Shown in pieces: positions 10,901 to 25,100 of a stretch of DNA of 64,000 nt (positions are counted from its first letter, which is position 1; each line of letters opens with the position of its first letter). The DNA lies in contig NC_134953.1 of assembly GCF_965638725.1 (NCBI RefSeq), forward strand, positions 9,509,001-9,573,000, given 5' to 3'. The position numbers were made by a program, and so were the translations under genes. The DNA is from Aptenodytes patagonicus. Taxonomy: Eukaryota > Chordata > Aves > Sphenisciformes > Spheniscidae. The notes beneath the pieces are model-generated. The model searched no databases and was not told the origin of the DNA. It worked only from the letters and a program-made list of their open reading frames with translations.

Positions 10901-13600
10901 ACTTCAAGGTCCTTAGACTTGCCCCTAACCCTGTTTGCCTCTTGCCCTTTGGGCTGGGGATCCACAGAGGAGTCCTGTCTCCTGGAGTTGGCTCACCCTG
11001 AATTGCTGTCAGTGCCTTGTTCCTGGTCCTAATTGCTGGGCATGCCTGCTCATATCCTGATTGAGATCCTCACATGCCATGCTAGACATGGCTACTCTTC
11101 ATCTCCTTGCTATTGCTTTTCCGTAGTCTCTCTTGAGTTTTATAAGAGGGCTCACATCTGTTCCCTGCTCACCTCCAATTACCAACTAGCCATGGGGCGC
11201 TCTCTCCCCTTCCAGCCTGCTCAGCTCCTCTGTCCCTGCAGCTGCCTGCTGGAGCAGATGTGAACCCCTGGGGTGGGAGGAAGCAGAGGAGCAGCTTCCT
11301 CATGGTCATGCTCGTGGCAGGGAACAGCAACCACATACTTCCCTGCTACATCATCTTTTGGAGCTACACCATCTTTCGGAGCTACACCATGCCTCAAAAT
11401 CCAGCAGGTTTCCACATGATATCCATCTGGCACAAACTGTTCCCCTAAGGTGTAATTTGTGCTCAGGAAGGCACAGGAGGTGACTGGAGAAATAATACAG
11501 CAGCTATAAATTGGTCCAAAAACAGCTGCTGGAAGCAAGTAGAGAGGAGGCAGAGTTTAGCATCATTCTAGTGACTGCAAGAAGGTGCCATATAGTGTTA
11601 GCTGCATTTCTCAGCTTCTCACCCCATAATAAAACACATTCATTTCTTAGATGATTATCAAAATGGAGCTAGAAACTTCTTAAAATTAAGAGGTAACTGT
11701 ACCTCATGCCTTTGGGAAAGGAGAGGCAAAGGGCTGCTGATTTTAAGCAATATAGCAGCACATTGTGTCTGTTCTCACTATGCCCCCCCTATATGCCATC
11801 ACCTTGTGACAGGCAATAGCTCCCTTGATAAATAGGGTTTAGAATGCAGGGAACTTGAATAGGAGAGCAGCTTCTCAAAGAGCATAACTGAACTTCACAG
11901 CAGGCACTGGGCACTCTGGGCAAATGCCCAACATGGTGCTAAACCAATCCAAGAGAAATAAATGTGGTGAAAAAATACTCCTCTTTGTACAATCTGCAGT
12001 GAGTAGGGCTTGGCCAACACCAAGAGACCTGCTCCTCTGTGGCCACCCGCACTTGTGCAGAGTGGGTGTGAAGTGTGGACAGATGGTCAGTTGTAATAGT
12101 AATATTTGACACCCTCCAGCTTTGTGCAGATGTAAATGTCTTCACCAGACGGGAAGCTCTGTGATGGTGCCCAGAGCAGGCAGTGGGTGTTACAGTTCAA
12201 TTGTGCTATCCCCTACTCCTGTTTTACACTAGCACAGCTCCGGGGAGTTACTCCCAGATCACCGGCACAGGAGTGTGGGGGCAGGATCTGGGCCATCCGG
12301 CCCCCATGGATCATTTTGGTGTATCTGCTGGGCTCAGTGAAGGACGCAGCACTCTTTTGGATAGTGGAAAGCTTACAGCATGGCGTTAAGGTAGATACGA
12401 ATGAGGGACAATAAGAGCTGTGCTATAGGCACAATGTGAGGTATACATAGTGGATATATGGATGCAAGAGAGAGGAAAATGGGAAACTTTAGGCCAGGAC
12501 ATTGCCATACATGCCCTTACTCCAAGCAGGGTATAAAGGCCGATTGATTATTGCCCATAGGTATGTTACAGCACTCTTATGGAGGATCTTCCAAACAGTA
12601 CTGGGGATTAACGCTTTGTGCTTTCAACCCACTTATCACACTGGGAAGTTTTATATGCATTTGGTGCAAGCAAAAACAACTCTGCAAAATCTAGGAAAAT
12701 GGGAAAGTGACTGTCCTGATGTTTCTTTATATCAACTTTGCTTGCAATTCTCTGTGCAGATGATTTTCTACTGCAATCACAGCTGTGTTTTGGTTCCCCC
12801 CCCCCCCAATAGACTCCAGGTTCATTCAGTGGACAACTTTTTGATCCAATGTGGAATAGGAAGACAATGTTTTCTGTAGGATTTCTGCTTTACATAGAAG
12901 TTGAAAGGTATATGCATCTTTGAGTAATCCAGTAAAGTGAGATATGTTCCCTTCATCCTAGAACAAGAACCTGACTGGGTATGGGGGAAAAAACAGGGAG
13001 TCGCCTCATAATGAACAGGAGCTAAAGGAGGGGAGTCATTTGCATGTACAAAGCTGCACCAAATACATGCAATGAACCCTATTTCTGTCATGAATCAATA
13101 AATTAGTGTCCTTGCTATTTGATTTCTGTTGGGTTTCCCATACACATTACTCAGCTACTTCCTAGAACTCTGCAAATAGCTTTCTAGACTTTGTGGTTTT
13201 CCTACTACTTCTTGCTTCATGCATACAATTATTTTTCTTCTGTGCTTTCTGATGTATTATTTGAATGCCTGGCATTTTAGAAATTATGTATGATGAGAGC
13301 CTAGAGGACACTGGGTTGAATGATGGAGTGAGGAGGTGGCAGAAGGAGAGTGTAAAACAGAGCAAGACCCCAGAGAGCTTTTGAGGCATTACTGACAAAC
13401 AGGATATTGAGAAGGTTTTATGAATTGCATTAAAATGCAATAGGAGGAGGAAGGGGAATAGCATGCTGATTTGAACAGAGAGGAGGAAGAAGTGAGGCAC
13501 CTACAGAGTGCCTGGTCTTCCTGGGAACTGAGACAGTGACTGCAGGAGGCCTGAGGAGCAACCTTTTCCTTTCCCCTCTTCTTGGGGCTTGCAGCGTTGC
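7995..13600. other. Intergenic sequence between the solo LTR and the MYOZ1 promoter region
   Basis: About 5.6 kb with no recognisable exon on either strand. It holds a pyrimidine-rich stretch (about 10.7-11.25 kb), a short 18-bp tandem duplication at 11352, and a C-run near 12798-12807. Frames of up to 125 codons (e.g. 12502-12879) have no protein-like features. Confidence 0.5.
11352..11387. repeat. Two tandem copies of an 18-bp unit
   Basis: The unit CATCTTTYGGAGCTACAC occurs at 11352-11369 and 11370-11387 with one mismatch. A simple local duplication with no known function. Confidence 0.7.
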
Positions 13601-13630
13601 TATCTGAGACTCTGCCCTCTGGGCCGTTGG

Positions 13631-13640
13631 CTATTAATAA
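13631..13640 (+). promoter_or_regulatory. MEF2-type site, candidate MYOZ1 core promoter element
   Basis: CTATTAATAA fits the MEF2 consensus YTAWWWWTAR exactly and could also act as a TATA-like element. It lies at the edge of a locally GC-rich segment (13580-13900) that also carries CAGGTG E-boxes at 13824 and 13898. The segment is 2.4 kb upstream of the first MYOZ1 coding exon. Assignment to MYOZ1 is inferred from position and the muscle-type motif. Confidence 0.4.
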
Positions 13641-13664
13641 CCACAGGATGCCTGTATGAGCAGC

Positions 13665-13865
13665 CTTCAGGAGTCAAATTCACAGCACTTCGCATCAGCA
13701 CTTTGTGCTGGGCAGAGCTTGCCTGTGCCCAGGCACCCTGGGTGAGCGGGGCTGCTGGACAAGCCTCCCCAGCAGCACCCAGAGACGGGCTGGGAGGAAG
13801 CAGCCTGCTGCCGAGCTCTGGGGCAGGTGCGTGAGCTGGTCTGAGCCTGGCACTGCAAGCCTGAG
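13665..13865 (+). other. MYOZ1: Candidate non-coding first exon of MYOZ1
   Basis: The first MYOZ1 coding exon begins with 5' UTR and an upstream acceptor, so a non-coding exon must lie further 5'. This GC-rich segment starts about 25-30 bp after the MEF2/TATA-like box and ends at a good donor, CTGAG|GTGAGTT (GT at 13866). Both ends are predictions. Confidence 0.3.
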
Positions 13866-16018
13866 GTGAGTTGACCGGGCAGCAAAATAGTTTAGAGCAG
13901 GTGCTGGAGAGGGTAAGACTGGTTTGGTGTGCAGCAAAAACACGGAAGTGACTGCTGCAAAGACCGATGCAGAAAAAGACAGAGGAATTGAACCAAGGGA
14001 TAGAGCTTAGGGGAGGAAAGAATAATTGTGGCCCTGGCTTTATGTATGGGATAGTGGGGAGAATGGAGACTGAGGCTCCAGCAGCCTCCCCGTGGTGGGG
14101 TGGTTGAAAGAGCAGTAGTCCCAGTGTAGCTCTGGACCCTGTTGTCCATAGTGAAAGGCTGCTGCCCCTTCCCTTATGCTAGACCAATTGCATGCAGCAG
14201 GTTTTCCATTCCTCAATCCTGCTGGATTAGTAAAGGAGGACAGCAGAATGGGATGGACTTGCCCTTGCTGCTCCTTGGGAATGGCTGTGCTAGAGGAGTA
14301 CGGTTCCCCACCAGGGCCAGCCTTTTCTGCCTTACCCCAGGGAGTCCACATTTGGGGCATACAGATGATTTCCCTCTGTTTTGCCAGTCTTATGACCCAT
14401 CAGATGGGCCATAACCTCCCACCCACCCTGTCTCCTGGCAGCATTGCCCTTTTCCTGTCAAGCAGGGCCTGTTTCTTTTACATAGCCAAGCAGATGTCTG
14501 TCTGCTCGAGGAGAATGTGCAGTGCGTGCTTTATGGCTGCACCTGCTCACGCTTGCTTTGGGAATACACCACGATGGTCTCTTTTATGATGTGAACTACA
14601 TCGGCATCATCTCAGTAAAAAGAAAAGCTTGGAAATCTGAAAGAAAAACTAATCCAAGAGAGTATTTGCCAATGTGATTGGAGCTGGTTTGCTGTGGCTA
14701 GGCTTCTTTTAGCAGTTACCATCACCTCATCACATGAAAATCACATTGCAAAAGGAGCAATGGTGGAATGAAACTGCAAAATACATAGGAAATAAAAATG
14801 TCTTGATCACAACAAGGGCAGTGTACAAACTCCTAGAGCCAGCTGTTTGCTTGCTAGTTTTAAAATATAACTCATAGTTCAATGTCTTCAGTTCTGAAAT
14901 TTTAAGCAACTAAAGTGCAAAGAAGCACAAGGACAGAGATGGTTAGTTACTGTCTGCTATTGCTGAAGACAACGGGTCTTTGCTCATTTTTCTTTGTATT
15001 GTATTGTATTAGGTGAGGATCTGTCCCCCTATATGCTGTTGTTTGGGCATGGACAGGGCTGAAGTGAAGGCAAGACATTTGCCCTACTTACATTATGTGT
15101 GATAAACCCCAAGAAGGACTCTCAGAAGCTGCCTGAAGTGGAATTGCTGAGATTTCTCCTAATTTTCCCTGCCTTTGCAGTACAGACCTCTCATCCTATC
15201 TGGGGACAGAGATGGGGAACACTGTACCAGAAGAAATCTCCCTCTTCCCCTCCTCCCCCCTCCAAAATGATATGTGATGAGATCAATACATAAGATACAG
15301 GTGCAAGTGACTTCAACAACTTGGGTGAACAACTTTTCCTTTAACCAGTTTGCCTGTGCCTTCTTCCTCCAGCCCTTCTGTAATGAAACAGTAGCAGTCA
15401 TAAAAGACAGAATTACTTAGGGTTTTGATTTGTTTCTTTTTTTTTCAGAACTTGCAGTCTAGTGGTTTTCTGAATACCTATTCTAATTCTAATAGGACTA
15501 TCTAAATATCCAAACCAAACTTGCACATTATTCAAAATGCTCCCAAATAACTCATGGACAGACCCAAAATCTTTATATAAAAATATATATTACCATCTAA
15601 TGATAACTGCATGGTATTATGATATGTTATGATAGAGCAAATTTCAAACTCATGTTCTGTTACTGCAGCACAAGATGGTAACAGAGTACCACTGTGGCAC
15701 ACATGGGTACTGGGAGACTGCCATGTTGCAATTAAAATGCCGATTTTGGATGACAATGCTATATGGCACCTTGGCAATGCTTCTGCTGTGACCTGCTGCC
15801 ATATTTTGTGTCATAATGTCTCCAGAGAACACCACAATGGCCTGCTGATGATATTCTGTATGGGATGATACCATTTACCAGCTCCTTCATGTGGAAGGGG
15901 TGGAAAAGAACCTGTGTGTGAAATGAAGGCTGTGTATCTTTTAACTGTAGATGGCAACTAAAAGAGAGGCAAGAAATACCTTTCCAGTGTTTCATTCTCC
16001 ATTTCCTTGTGTGTTTAG
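13866..16018 (+). other. Putative MYOZ1 intron 1
   Basis: Sequence between the predicted first exon and the acceptor TGTGTTTAG ahead of the coding exon at 16045. No recognisable exon or repeat family was seen in it. Its 5' boundary depends on the exon 1 guess. Confidence 0.3.
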
Positions 16019-16044
16019 AGCAAAGCAGAGAACCCTTTGTGGGA

Positions 16045-16120
16045 ATGCCCCTTGCAGGGACTCCTGCTCCTGTTAAAAGGAAAAAGTCCACTAAACTCAT
16101 TGGGAAGCTGACACACGAAG
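16045..16120 (+). CDS. MYOZ1: MYOZ1 coding exon 1
   Basis: ATG at 16045 begins MPLAGTPAPVKRKKS. Donor GAAG|GTAAGA at 16121; ends in phase 1. The upstream acceptor TGTGTTTAG at about 16018 leaves roughly 26 bp of 5' UTR in this exon. Confidence 0.93.
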
Positions 16121-19100
16121 GTAAGATATGCAAAACTGCACACGTGAGAATTGTGTGGATTTCAACCTGAATTTCAGCCTTTAAAATTTCACACCCTGTC
16201 TGACTCAACTCCCAGAGCAAGACATGCAGCGAATGTACCAGGAGGCAGAGCCACAAATATTACTAAAGCTCAGCCTTCAACCACATCACATTTTCTAATT
16301 TACTGTTCAAAAGCACTGGACACACACTCAGGTCAAATGTTAACCTAGATTACACTTTGTAAGCCCGTATTCTCCTGCAGCATTAATTTGGATGCACACC
16401 AGTGTGAATGGAAAGAGAACGTGATCTTTTATGGGCATGAATATTGCGGTGCCTAGTTATATTCTGTGTTGTTCTCTCTCTTATAACCTTTGTCTCTAAT
16501 TTGTTTTTCCTCTGTGTGAGAGAATTCCTTTGATTCCAGCACTTATTAGTTGAAAAAGTCAAAGTCTCTTAGAGGAGGTAATACAGCAGGAAGAATATAA
16601 CTTGGGATACTTTTCTTTCTACAGAATACCTGTGTATTGGGTAGGGTGACTTTTAATTAACTGTGATATCCTTATCTTCTCTTTACTTTTGACAGCATGG
16701 GGAAGGTTTTTAGAGGTTTTGAAAAGCAATAATTCAGTGCTGTCCCTTCAGCCCCCCAAAAGGGCTGTAGAAACTTCTTTGCTAGGGTACAGGTATATAT
16801 TTTTCTGTTTGTCCCTAACCCTTTATTCAAGTAAACAAGTAAGTAAAAATCCAATTTTCAGTTAAAGGGCATTTCCTCCTATGCTATGAAATAGTGCTAT
16901 ATAAAATTGGCTTGCTAAAGAAAAAAATTTATTCGCTTATACCAATTTTGTACCAGTTTAAGGATGGAGATTCATTCTCTGTTGTAAATAAGATGTAGAG
17001 GTGGATAAGTGGTCTTAACCTTGCTTAATACAGAAAAAAGAAAGCCTAGGAAAAGTTGTTTGTTTCTGAATGAAAGGCTTTAACTGCATTTCTGCAAGAT
17101 TTTTAGACTGAAAATGTTTGAATCCATTGCTTTGATGGAGAATTGGTGGTACCAAATTAAATGGAGAAGGACTTAACGAGTAACCAGTGTATTAAGACTT
17201 GAAGAGAACTTCAACTACTTTTCCCTTTAAAAATTCTCCTTAAAACAAACAAATAAAAAGCTATAACAACATTGAATCTTGCCACGGTTTCAGGATAATG
17301 TTTAAACCAAAGCATGCCAGAGTTGTCTTTATTTATTATATGTCAGCCCAATCCAAAGAGCTGTGACTGCCACTCATCTAACTCCAGAGGAGGGGTGTAG
17401 GGCAGTAACCAGACAAGGCAGTGATGCATTTGAGGCAGTACTAATGAATCCTGCTGCTCTGAGCATCTCTCAGAAGACTGAGGTGCTTCTCAGGTGGGAC
17501 ACATGCATCTAGCCCCACCCTTATGCAACTCTTCTCTGTGCAGATCTGCCTTGATTGCAATCCAGAGTAAATTCCACCCATCTATATCTGAAGCGTCATC
17601 AATGTAAAAATTTGGTGCATAGGGTATTTCCTAAAAACTTAATTTAGAAGAGAATTTGACTGCTTTGAAGTCACTACTGATGCTGGGAAGCAATGGACAA
17701 GAGACTTGGACCAGAGCACTTCCTAAAGCGTCCCATTTCATATGTTTTGTAGTCATGCCACAAGAGGTGTCCAAGCTGAACTTGGGGAAGAAGATCAGCA
17801 TCCCCAGAGATGTGATGCTAGAAGAGCTTTCTCTCCTCACTAACAAAGGATCCAAGATGTTCAAATTACGGCAGCTGAGGGTGGAGAAGTTCATTTATGA
17901 GAATAACCCTGATGCCTTCACCGACAATTCTGTGGTAGGTTGGAGATTAAAACTAAAAAGCTGTTTCATACACCCAGGGGAAACAGGAATGGAGCGTGCC
18001 CAAGCTCTCCTCTGTCTGTATGTGCATGGGCCAGGGGCAGGGGGGATCTACTAGCAAAGAAGTGCAGGAAAAAGCCAAAATTATATAAACACACAAGTTT
18101 TATTTCCTTTTGGCAGCAGCATTAGTTTCCTTTGGCAAATACTTGGTATCACACATGCAGAAGCATGAGAAAATTCAGTCCTGAGTGACGAGGGAGGACA
18201 GCATGTTTGGCAGGTGTTCAGAACCGTACAGGGCAGGACTAATTGTTTTTGTACCCATTCAATTTCTCCTTTGCAAGATGGAAATGTTCCATCCAGGTCT
18301 GACTTCAGCCCCAGTAGGTGCAGTTCTATTTTTAGCCTAGGATACACTTTTATGCTTCCTGCTGGGCAGAGTCTCCACTCATTTCTGCAAGAAGTTCCAT
18401 AAATGAAAATTCAGACAGAAACCTCTAACCTGACACTGCAATATCTTCAGTTTATTTGCTAGAAGCTACGTTTGTTTTCTTCTAAAGTATTTTCCTATCA
18501 GATATGGTGTATAAATTCAGACATTCTTTTTTTTCCCCTTTCCCATGAGTTAGTACCATTATTTAATCTTTGAACTTCTCTCTACAGTTAGTTGCCTGGT
18601 GTAAAGTCTTCTGAAGATACTTAAACTTTTACAGATGAAACTCTCCTTTCACATGATTGTCAGCAGTTCAGTAAAACAAGTAGAAAATGTTTCAGGTTCA
18701 TATGCATTTTGATCTAGCATCTCCTCTTCTGATGTTCTTTAAAATTTATTTGGTGTCATTTTATCCCTTTATGGAATCTATTTTCCAGTCCAAGGAAACT
18801 CAAGCAAAATAATAAAAGTCAAGCTGAAGAAAATGTTCTGCCAAACAAAAGCACGCTATTTTTTACCCCTCTGATGCTTTCAAAAGCAGCAATAAGTAAA
18901 TCTTCGTAGTTCACTTCTAAAAATGACAATTTGGGAAGCAGGATGTGGAAAGATGTCTGAAAAAAAAAAAGTCATTAAAATTACAACAGTAGGTCAGATT
19001 ACAGATCAGGGATGACAGACCAGAGATATAGCAAGCATATCCAGTGTTGTTAGACTTCGGGCAGTTTCTTCATCTCTTTGTGCTTTAGATAGTTCATCTC

Positions 19101-22100
19101 TTCAGTGCTTTAGATAGTTCATCTCTTCAGTGAGCTATCTCCTAGAAAGGATGTAAGAATGAATGGTGCATTGAACTTTGGACTCTTCAGATGAAAATCC
19201 TAGAGAAATGCAAGCTGTTTTTAGAAATACTCAGCAATCTCAGAGCTCCTAAAACATACGAGGGCCAAGTTCATATGTCAGAATCTGCTGCAGTGAGGAG
19301 GAGTGAGAAAATAATAAAGTGAGGGAATAAAGCGGCTGAAGTCCAAACTTTCGAAAATTTGAGGGTGTCACTTAAGGGTGTCCAGTCAGAGAAATACAAA
19401 GCGAATGAGTTGTGACAAACTGACTCAAAACTGGACATGTACCAACAGAGTCCCTCCAAGACTGACATTACGAAGGCTGATGACAATTGCATCTTTTTTG
19501 TTAGCTGTTTTTCTAACTTTGTTTATTCATCCATGCCTCACATTCACTCCATACCCTTTCTGTAGTGAATCTCTCCCTCTATTCTGTCAGAACACCCCTG
19601 ATCCTGAGCTCTTTGAGCAAGACCGTAAGATACTGTGCTGTGGAGAAATGTATTTGGGGGTCAGACAAGACCCTAACAAGCCTAGGGATTTTCTTCATGG
19701 CTTTGCTATATGAGGACAATGGCATGGTCTCCAAACAGCAGCTGGTACTCCACTTTAAAATCCTCCGTGATTCACTTTCCGGGCTATCTTTTCTCCACAT
19801 TCATGGTACAGATAACGAATCTCCATTGGTCAGTGCAGGAAGCCTTCAGTCTGCCCTCCAGCCCTCACTCGGGGCCAGCTTAGCAGGATCACGAACATAA
19901 TTGTTACCATTTGCTGGCTGCCCTGTGTGCTCTGTGCAAGCACTCTGCCAGGCTGCATCCACTGCCTCCGTGGACAACTATTCTCATCACCACAGCCAGC
20001 GTGAGTTAGCACCTTTGCTGGCAGTCCAAGCAGTGAGAGAAAAGCTGAGCAATCGCAGCAACTGAGCCATCCTCTTGGAGAGCTGTTTGCTCTTGGGACG
20101 GTAAAGGCAGCAGATCTGTGGCCTCACTGTTACCTTCCAAACCATCAGGACAATGTCTGACCTTAGCACCAAATAACTTTCATCAAAAAGCCCTTTTGAT
20201 TGCAATATTTGATTAGCTTTCTGTTCCTTTCCTTTCTTGCTTCTGGCTCTGCTCAAAGGCAGATGCAGAAAAGAAGGCTTAAACAAAAGGGAACTGTGGG
20301 AGGAAGATAATGGCAGAGTAAAGAATTCCTACTGCTACTTCCAGTTACTTCCCCATCCCAGTTAATTTTCATGTCCTTTGCTTCCCATTCCAAAGAAGTC
20401 CTTGTGACTTTAAGGCTGTGGGACAGTGAAGGGATTTAAAGCTGGTGGTGTGTTTTCTGCTTTTATATCATAGATTTCTTAACTGTATTAGAATCTTCTC
20501 AGGACACACTTAGCAAAGCAGCGCAAGAAAGGTCTGGGATGGAGTACAGATTGTTTCTTTCCCCCAGAAAAAGTTTAACAGCAAGGTAATGTAATATAAA
20601 AACACACGAAGAGAAAGGTTATTAAAAATAAATCCAAACCATATAAGGGGTCCCAGAATAGCCTGTGCTGTAGCCACAAACCTTCCACACAAGGGAGAAG
20701 ATCTCAGCAGTCACCTGTCATCGATCCACCCTCCTGCTTCTCTCCTCCTCCTTCTCCTCCAGCCAAACAACCACACTGGACAATCAGATCACTCTCCTTA
20801 CTTTTAGTGGAGAAAACATATATATTGTGTTGCGTGAACGTCAGACAGGTCCATGGAAAAGGGAGAACCTGCCACTCTCTCTATCACTGCTGCGGCTCCT
20901 CCCATCCAGTTAAAGGCAAATGGTAGCTAAACCCACAGTCAAAAGGACTGACCATTCCCAACATGAGCAAAATGAAATGCACTACCTACTGTATAGCTGT
21001 TTTCAATAGTGACCCTCTGCTCTTGCAAATGTACAGTACAAGGGGATGTTTTTAGGGAGGGCTGAGTTTGACACTTTTAGCACACTGATATCCTGCCAGA
21101 GTTCATGTGACATCCTCCTTGTTTGGTGCTGTGCTGGAGAAGCTGGGGTCCACTGAGTCCCGTCTAGTAAATCAGAAGGATTTCTTCTCACCCCAGGCTG
21201 TGCCACCCCGTCGCAGGAACTGGGGTTCTCTCCATGTCTCAGAGCATATTATCAACCTCACTGTGAAGCTGCAAGATGCAATTTCCTACTGACTAAAGAC
21301 CATGATGAAATCCTATCTTGCTATGTACTCTATTACTGTAGCATCTGACCAACTATAGCATGAAGGAAATGACTACATTTATTTTTTACCCCATGAACCA
21401 TGGGGTAGATTAACGAATCACCCAAAATCATAGAGAGAGTCTGAGTCTCATCTCTGGGTCTCCTAAATCCCACTTCACTGTTCAGCAATTAATAGATCAG
21501 CAGTTCACAGACCTTTTCTCCACTTCATAATGCTAAATTTGTTTGGCCTCAAACACATCAAGATCATGTGAAACTATGTTTCTTAGCCTCACAGCCCCAC
21601 TCATTATTGCCCTAACTCCTCTCAAGGTCCCACCTCTGCTTTGGGAATCTCTGTGTAAGACCTTCCTGTTATCATCAAGTGGAAACTGAAAACAAAACCA
21701 TAGTTATGCTTTTTGGGTGTTGCTGTTATGCTGTTTTTCTTCCAGTGAGGATCCTTAAAAATAGTCTTTCTGCTAGTCAAAACCTGTGGCCTGATTTGGG
21801 TTACATGCAGGAGACAGTTTACAGAAAGATTTGATTTGCCTCTTTCCCCCCCCCCCCTCTTTCTGCTTTACCTACCAGATCTTAAATTAAAACCATTAGG
21901 AAGGTGGAATCTGAGCAGACAATTATCAGCAGTAGTACATCAAAAAAACCCAGACCCACAAACAAAAAAACCCACCTTGATACTTTCTCAGACTCGCCCA
22001 CAAGTTAAAATAAATGCCGTTTCCACATATTGGCAATGCTTCTATGAAAACAAGCTGAACGTGTTGGCAAGTAATTTCTGCTGGACTTCAGGTCAAGAGG

Positions 22101-25100
22101 TCTCTTCAGATAAGCTAAGACACCAACTATGAAACAAAACATAAGAAGTGAAAAAGGGTTAAAGAATTGGATTACTGTTCTTCTGGATAATGGCAGGAGT
22201 TACCCTTTTGCTGCTGAACGAGAACTCAGAGGAGTAAGCAGAGGCATCAGGAAGAAAATGGAAGTGGTTATGTTTCAATGCCAGAAAGACATTTTCAGCA
22301 GACTTCACAGCAGACAGAAGTACACAAACAACCTGCTTCAGAGATCTTCCATGTTAAATAGCCAGATGTGATACGGTGTGTGAAGGAAAGCATAAGGACA
22401 GAGGAACAGAGATGTTATCATGCAGCTACTTTGTTTAAAGCACAAGCGTGCACTGATGGCTCTGTTTGCCCATTAATGTACTTAGAAGAATGCCAATCAA
22501 GATCACTGGAGGTAAGGTTAAAGGGAAAATGTTAGGAAAAGCATTCTTTCTAGGAATTCTGTTCTGCAAGGAATATTAAACCTCTTGAACAAACGTTACA
22601 GGATAACCGCAAGCTGACATATGAGAGAGTCTCAGGTTATGACCTAAGTGGAGCGAGCCAGCTGAGATGTAACTTTTCTAACAGAATGAGCCTTGCTGTG
22701 CTGGACTTGGACTGGTGCAGAAGACCTGGAGGTCCCAACTATACCCAAAGCTGCGTAAGAGTGAACATGAAGTCTGATGCCTTCTTACTCAAGAAGTGAC
22801 TGGTGTGGAAACAGCAGAATGACAGAGAGGAAGAGCCTTTTATTTTCCACAGCAGTTTGTTGGAGCACTGTGAGAAAACTTTGGACCGAAATTCTGAAAG
22901 TCAATTTCTTTCATCCACAAAGAAAATGCAGCAAGGATGATATAAAATATACAAATAAGATATAAATAATTTTGGGTAGTATTAGATAAAAATTCCCATT
23001 ATTTAGATGAGTAAATTCAGGCATAGAGGTGAAAAATAATTTGCCTAAGATTAAACAGCAAGTCAGAAGTAGACCTGGAAATAGAAAGCAGGAGCTCAAC
23101 CCACAAACTGTGCCTCTTGGGAGAGCACGTTTAAAAAGAAAATTAGCTTAAGATACTTTAACAGCTGAGGTTACTTTTTATTTTCATCCTTTTTTTAAAG
23201 TGAATCATAGGTTTAAGGCTATGCAACTCCAAATTAAGGACCGAGGCACACACTTCGATAAAAACAGCAGGCGGTCTATGAGACTCTCCGATTGTCTGCA
23301 TTTTAAATCTCCCATCCCACCATTAAGAAGCATTTGAGTGGCTGCCACTGAGAGGACACAGTCACAGTAACTTCAGAAGTGTTAGTAACCACATAGGCAT
23401 CAAAACTTTGGGAAGCTCTTTACCAGTGAGGTGGAAATAGAAACACATTTGGTGGCCTCAATCATTCTCTTCAGGGCACAGCAAGGAGCTGACGGGGAGC
23501 ACACAGTGTCTCCTCCTGGGGACTGCCTGCAGTGACGTCAGGGCCTTGAGATACTTAGACATCTCAGCTCCATTAGCTGGATCGTCTTTCATTATCTATT
23601 TTTCATGAGACACATGCAGTAGCTCTAGAGAATTCAGAATTCATCCATCTAGGCACTCAGCCTGCAGGATCAGGCTCTTGCTAGTACTAAGGACTTCAAA
23701 GACATGAGCCCAATTTGTTTAGCCAACCCAGGGGACTACACATCACGTGAACTTGCCACAATTGTTCTCTTGTTAGAGTGTAGGGACGCCCAGGGACTGA
23801 TAACATCCACTACCTCCAGCAACGCACAGACAGGGCAGACCCTACCACAGAGGGACTGTGTGATCTGCCCCCAGAGCCAACAGGAGAAGGTTATCAGCCT
23901 TCTCAATTGGCATGCCTGGGCTTCTCTCCTGTGACTTCCACCAACAGGGTCAATCAACCCTAACTGAGAGGTCAGTTTTGTGATTTGAATAGCCCTATAC
24001 GTAAAAGCTCCACATCCTGTTAGCAATGGCCCAAGACACGCATTCCCCTCAAGTGTAAGCTCTATTTTACCCCGAACACCCTGACCAGAGGCATGCTGTA
24101 AGTACCAGAGACAAAGCTGCACCTACCCAGCTTTGACTACGTCAAGGCTCCTGCTTGAGGCTGCCATTCCTGAGCTCCGCTCTCTTGGAATGAGCTCATT
24201 TGAATCCACCGAGGTTCAAGATTTCAAAAAGATGAATTTGCCTTTGCCTCCTGTTATAGAAAAAGAAGATTCTCCTATTAATTTGAGCTAAGACAATCTA
24301 TTGTGGTGGCCAAAACTAAAGAAAATTATATTTTTATTCTAGCGGATGAGTAGTCTGGGGTATTGCATGGAAAATGGGTCTTTCCTATCTGAGTGGAGAT
24401 GTCTGCTGAACATAGGATGTTTTCCCAGCGGGTCTGTGAAGAATCATGAACTAGCCTGAGACCAATCAAACTAATTTCAGTTGCAGCTAAATAAGATTTA
24501 TGTGTGGCTTTCCTGAGGCAGACCCTGTGTTTCAGAGAAACTTCACTGAAACTTATCCTGCTTAGTGATAATACTGCAATTTAAAATAACACCAGATGAC
24601 AATGATGCCCCTTCCCGGTCTCGTCAAATACTGCTGTGCACAAAATCAAACCAGCCCTTTTTACTGTAGTTCATGTTACGCTGATGTTTTGTGACCTTTT
24701 TTTTTTTTCAGGAGAGTGCATGTAAGTAACCAGAAGAAAAGAGAAATAAGCATTTAATTCTCAGGAAGGGCACACAGCACGGATGAAACTTGAAGGAAAA
24801 CAGATGCAAATCCTGGTTTGAAATTACTGAGCAAATCAGTAGAAGCATTAACCTTGCATATATATTAACGTTTTGAGAATAACCTCATTCTGACCTCTAG
24901 CCCTCAAAAAACCCTTTTTTCAGTTTGCCTTTTTACAGCTACATAGCTCCCACACATAATTGAACAGATTGCCCTGCTAGCTCCTGCGTACAGCTTAATG
25001 CTCACAATCCTCTCCCTTCTCAGTGCTTCCTGACATTCAGGGGAACATTATCCCCTCTGTTCCTAAAAAGGGAATTCCCTACAGCTAGGAAAAGGACAGA

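Noticed and set aside
17935..18054. Extension of MYOZ1 coding exon 2 past 17934
   Set aside because: The frame stays open for about 120 bp, but a consensus donor at 17935 joins in phase to the next conserved exon, and the extension has no similarity to myozenins.
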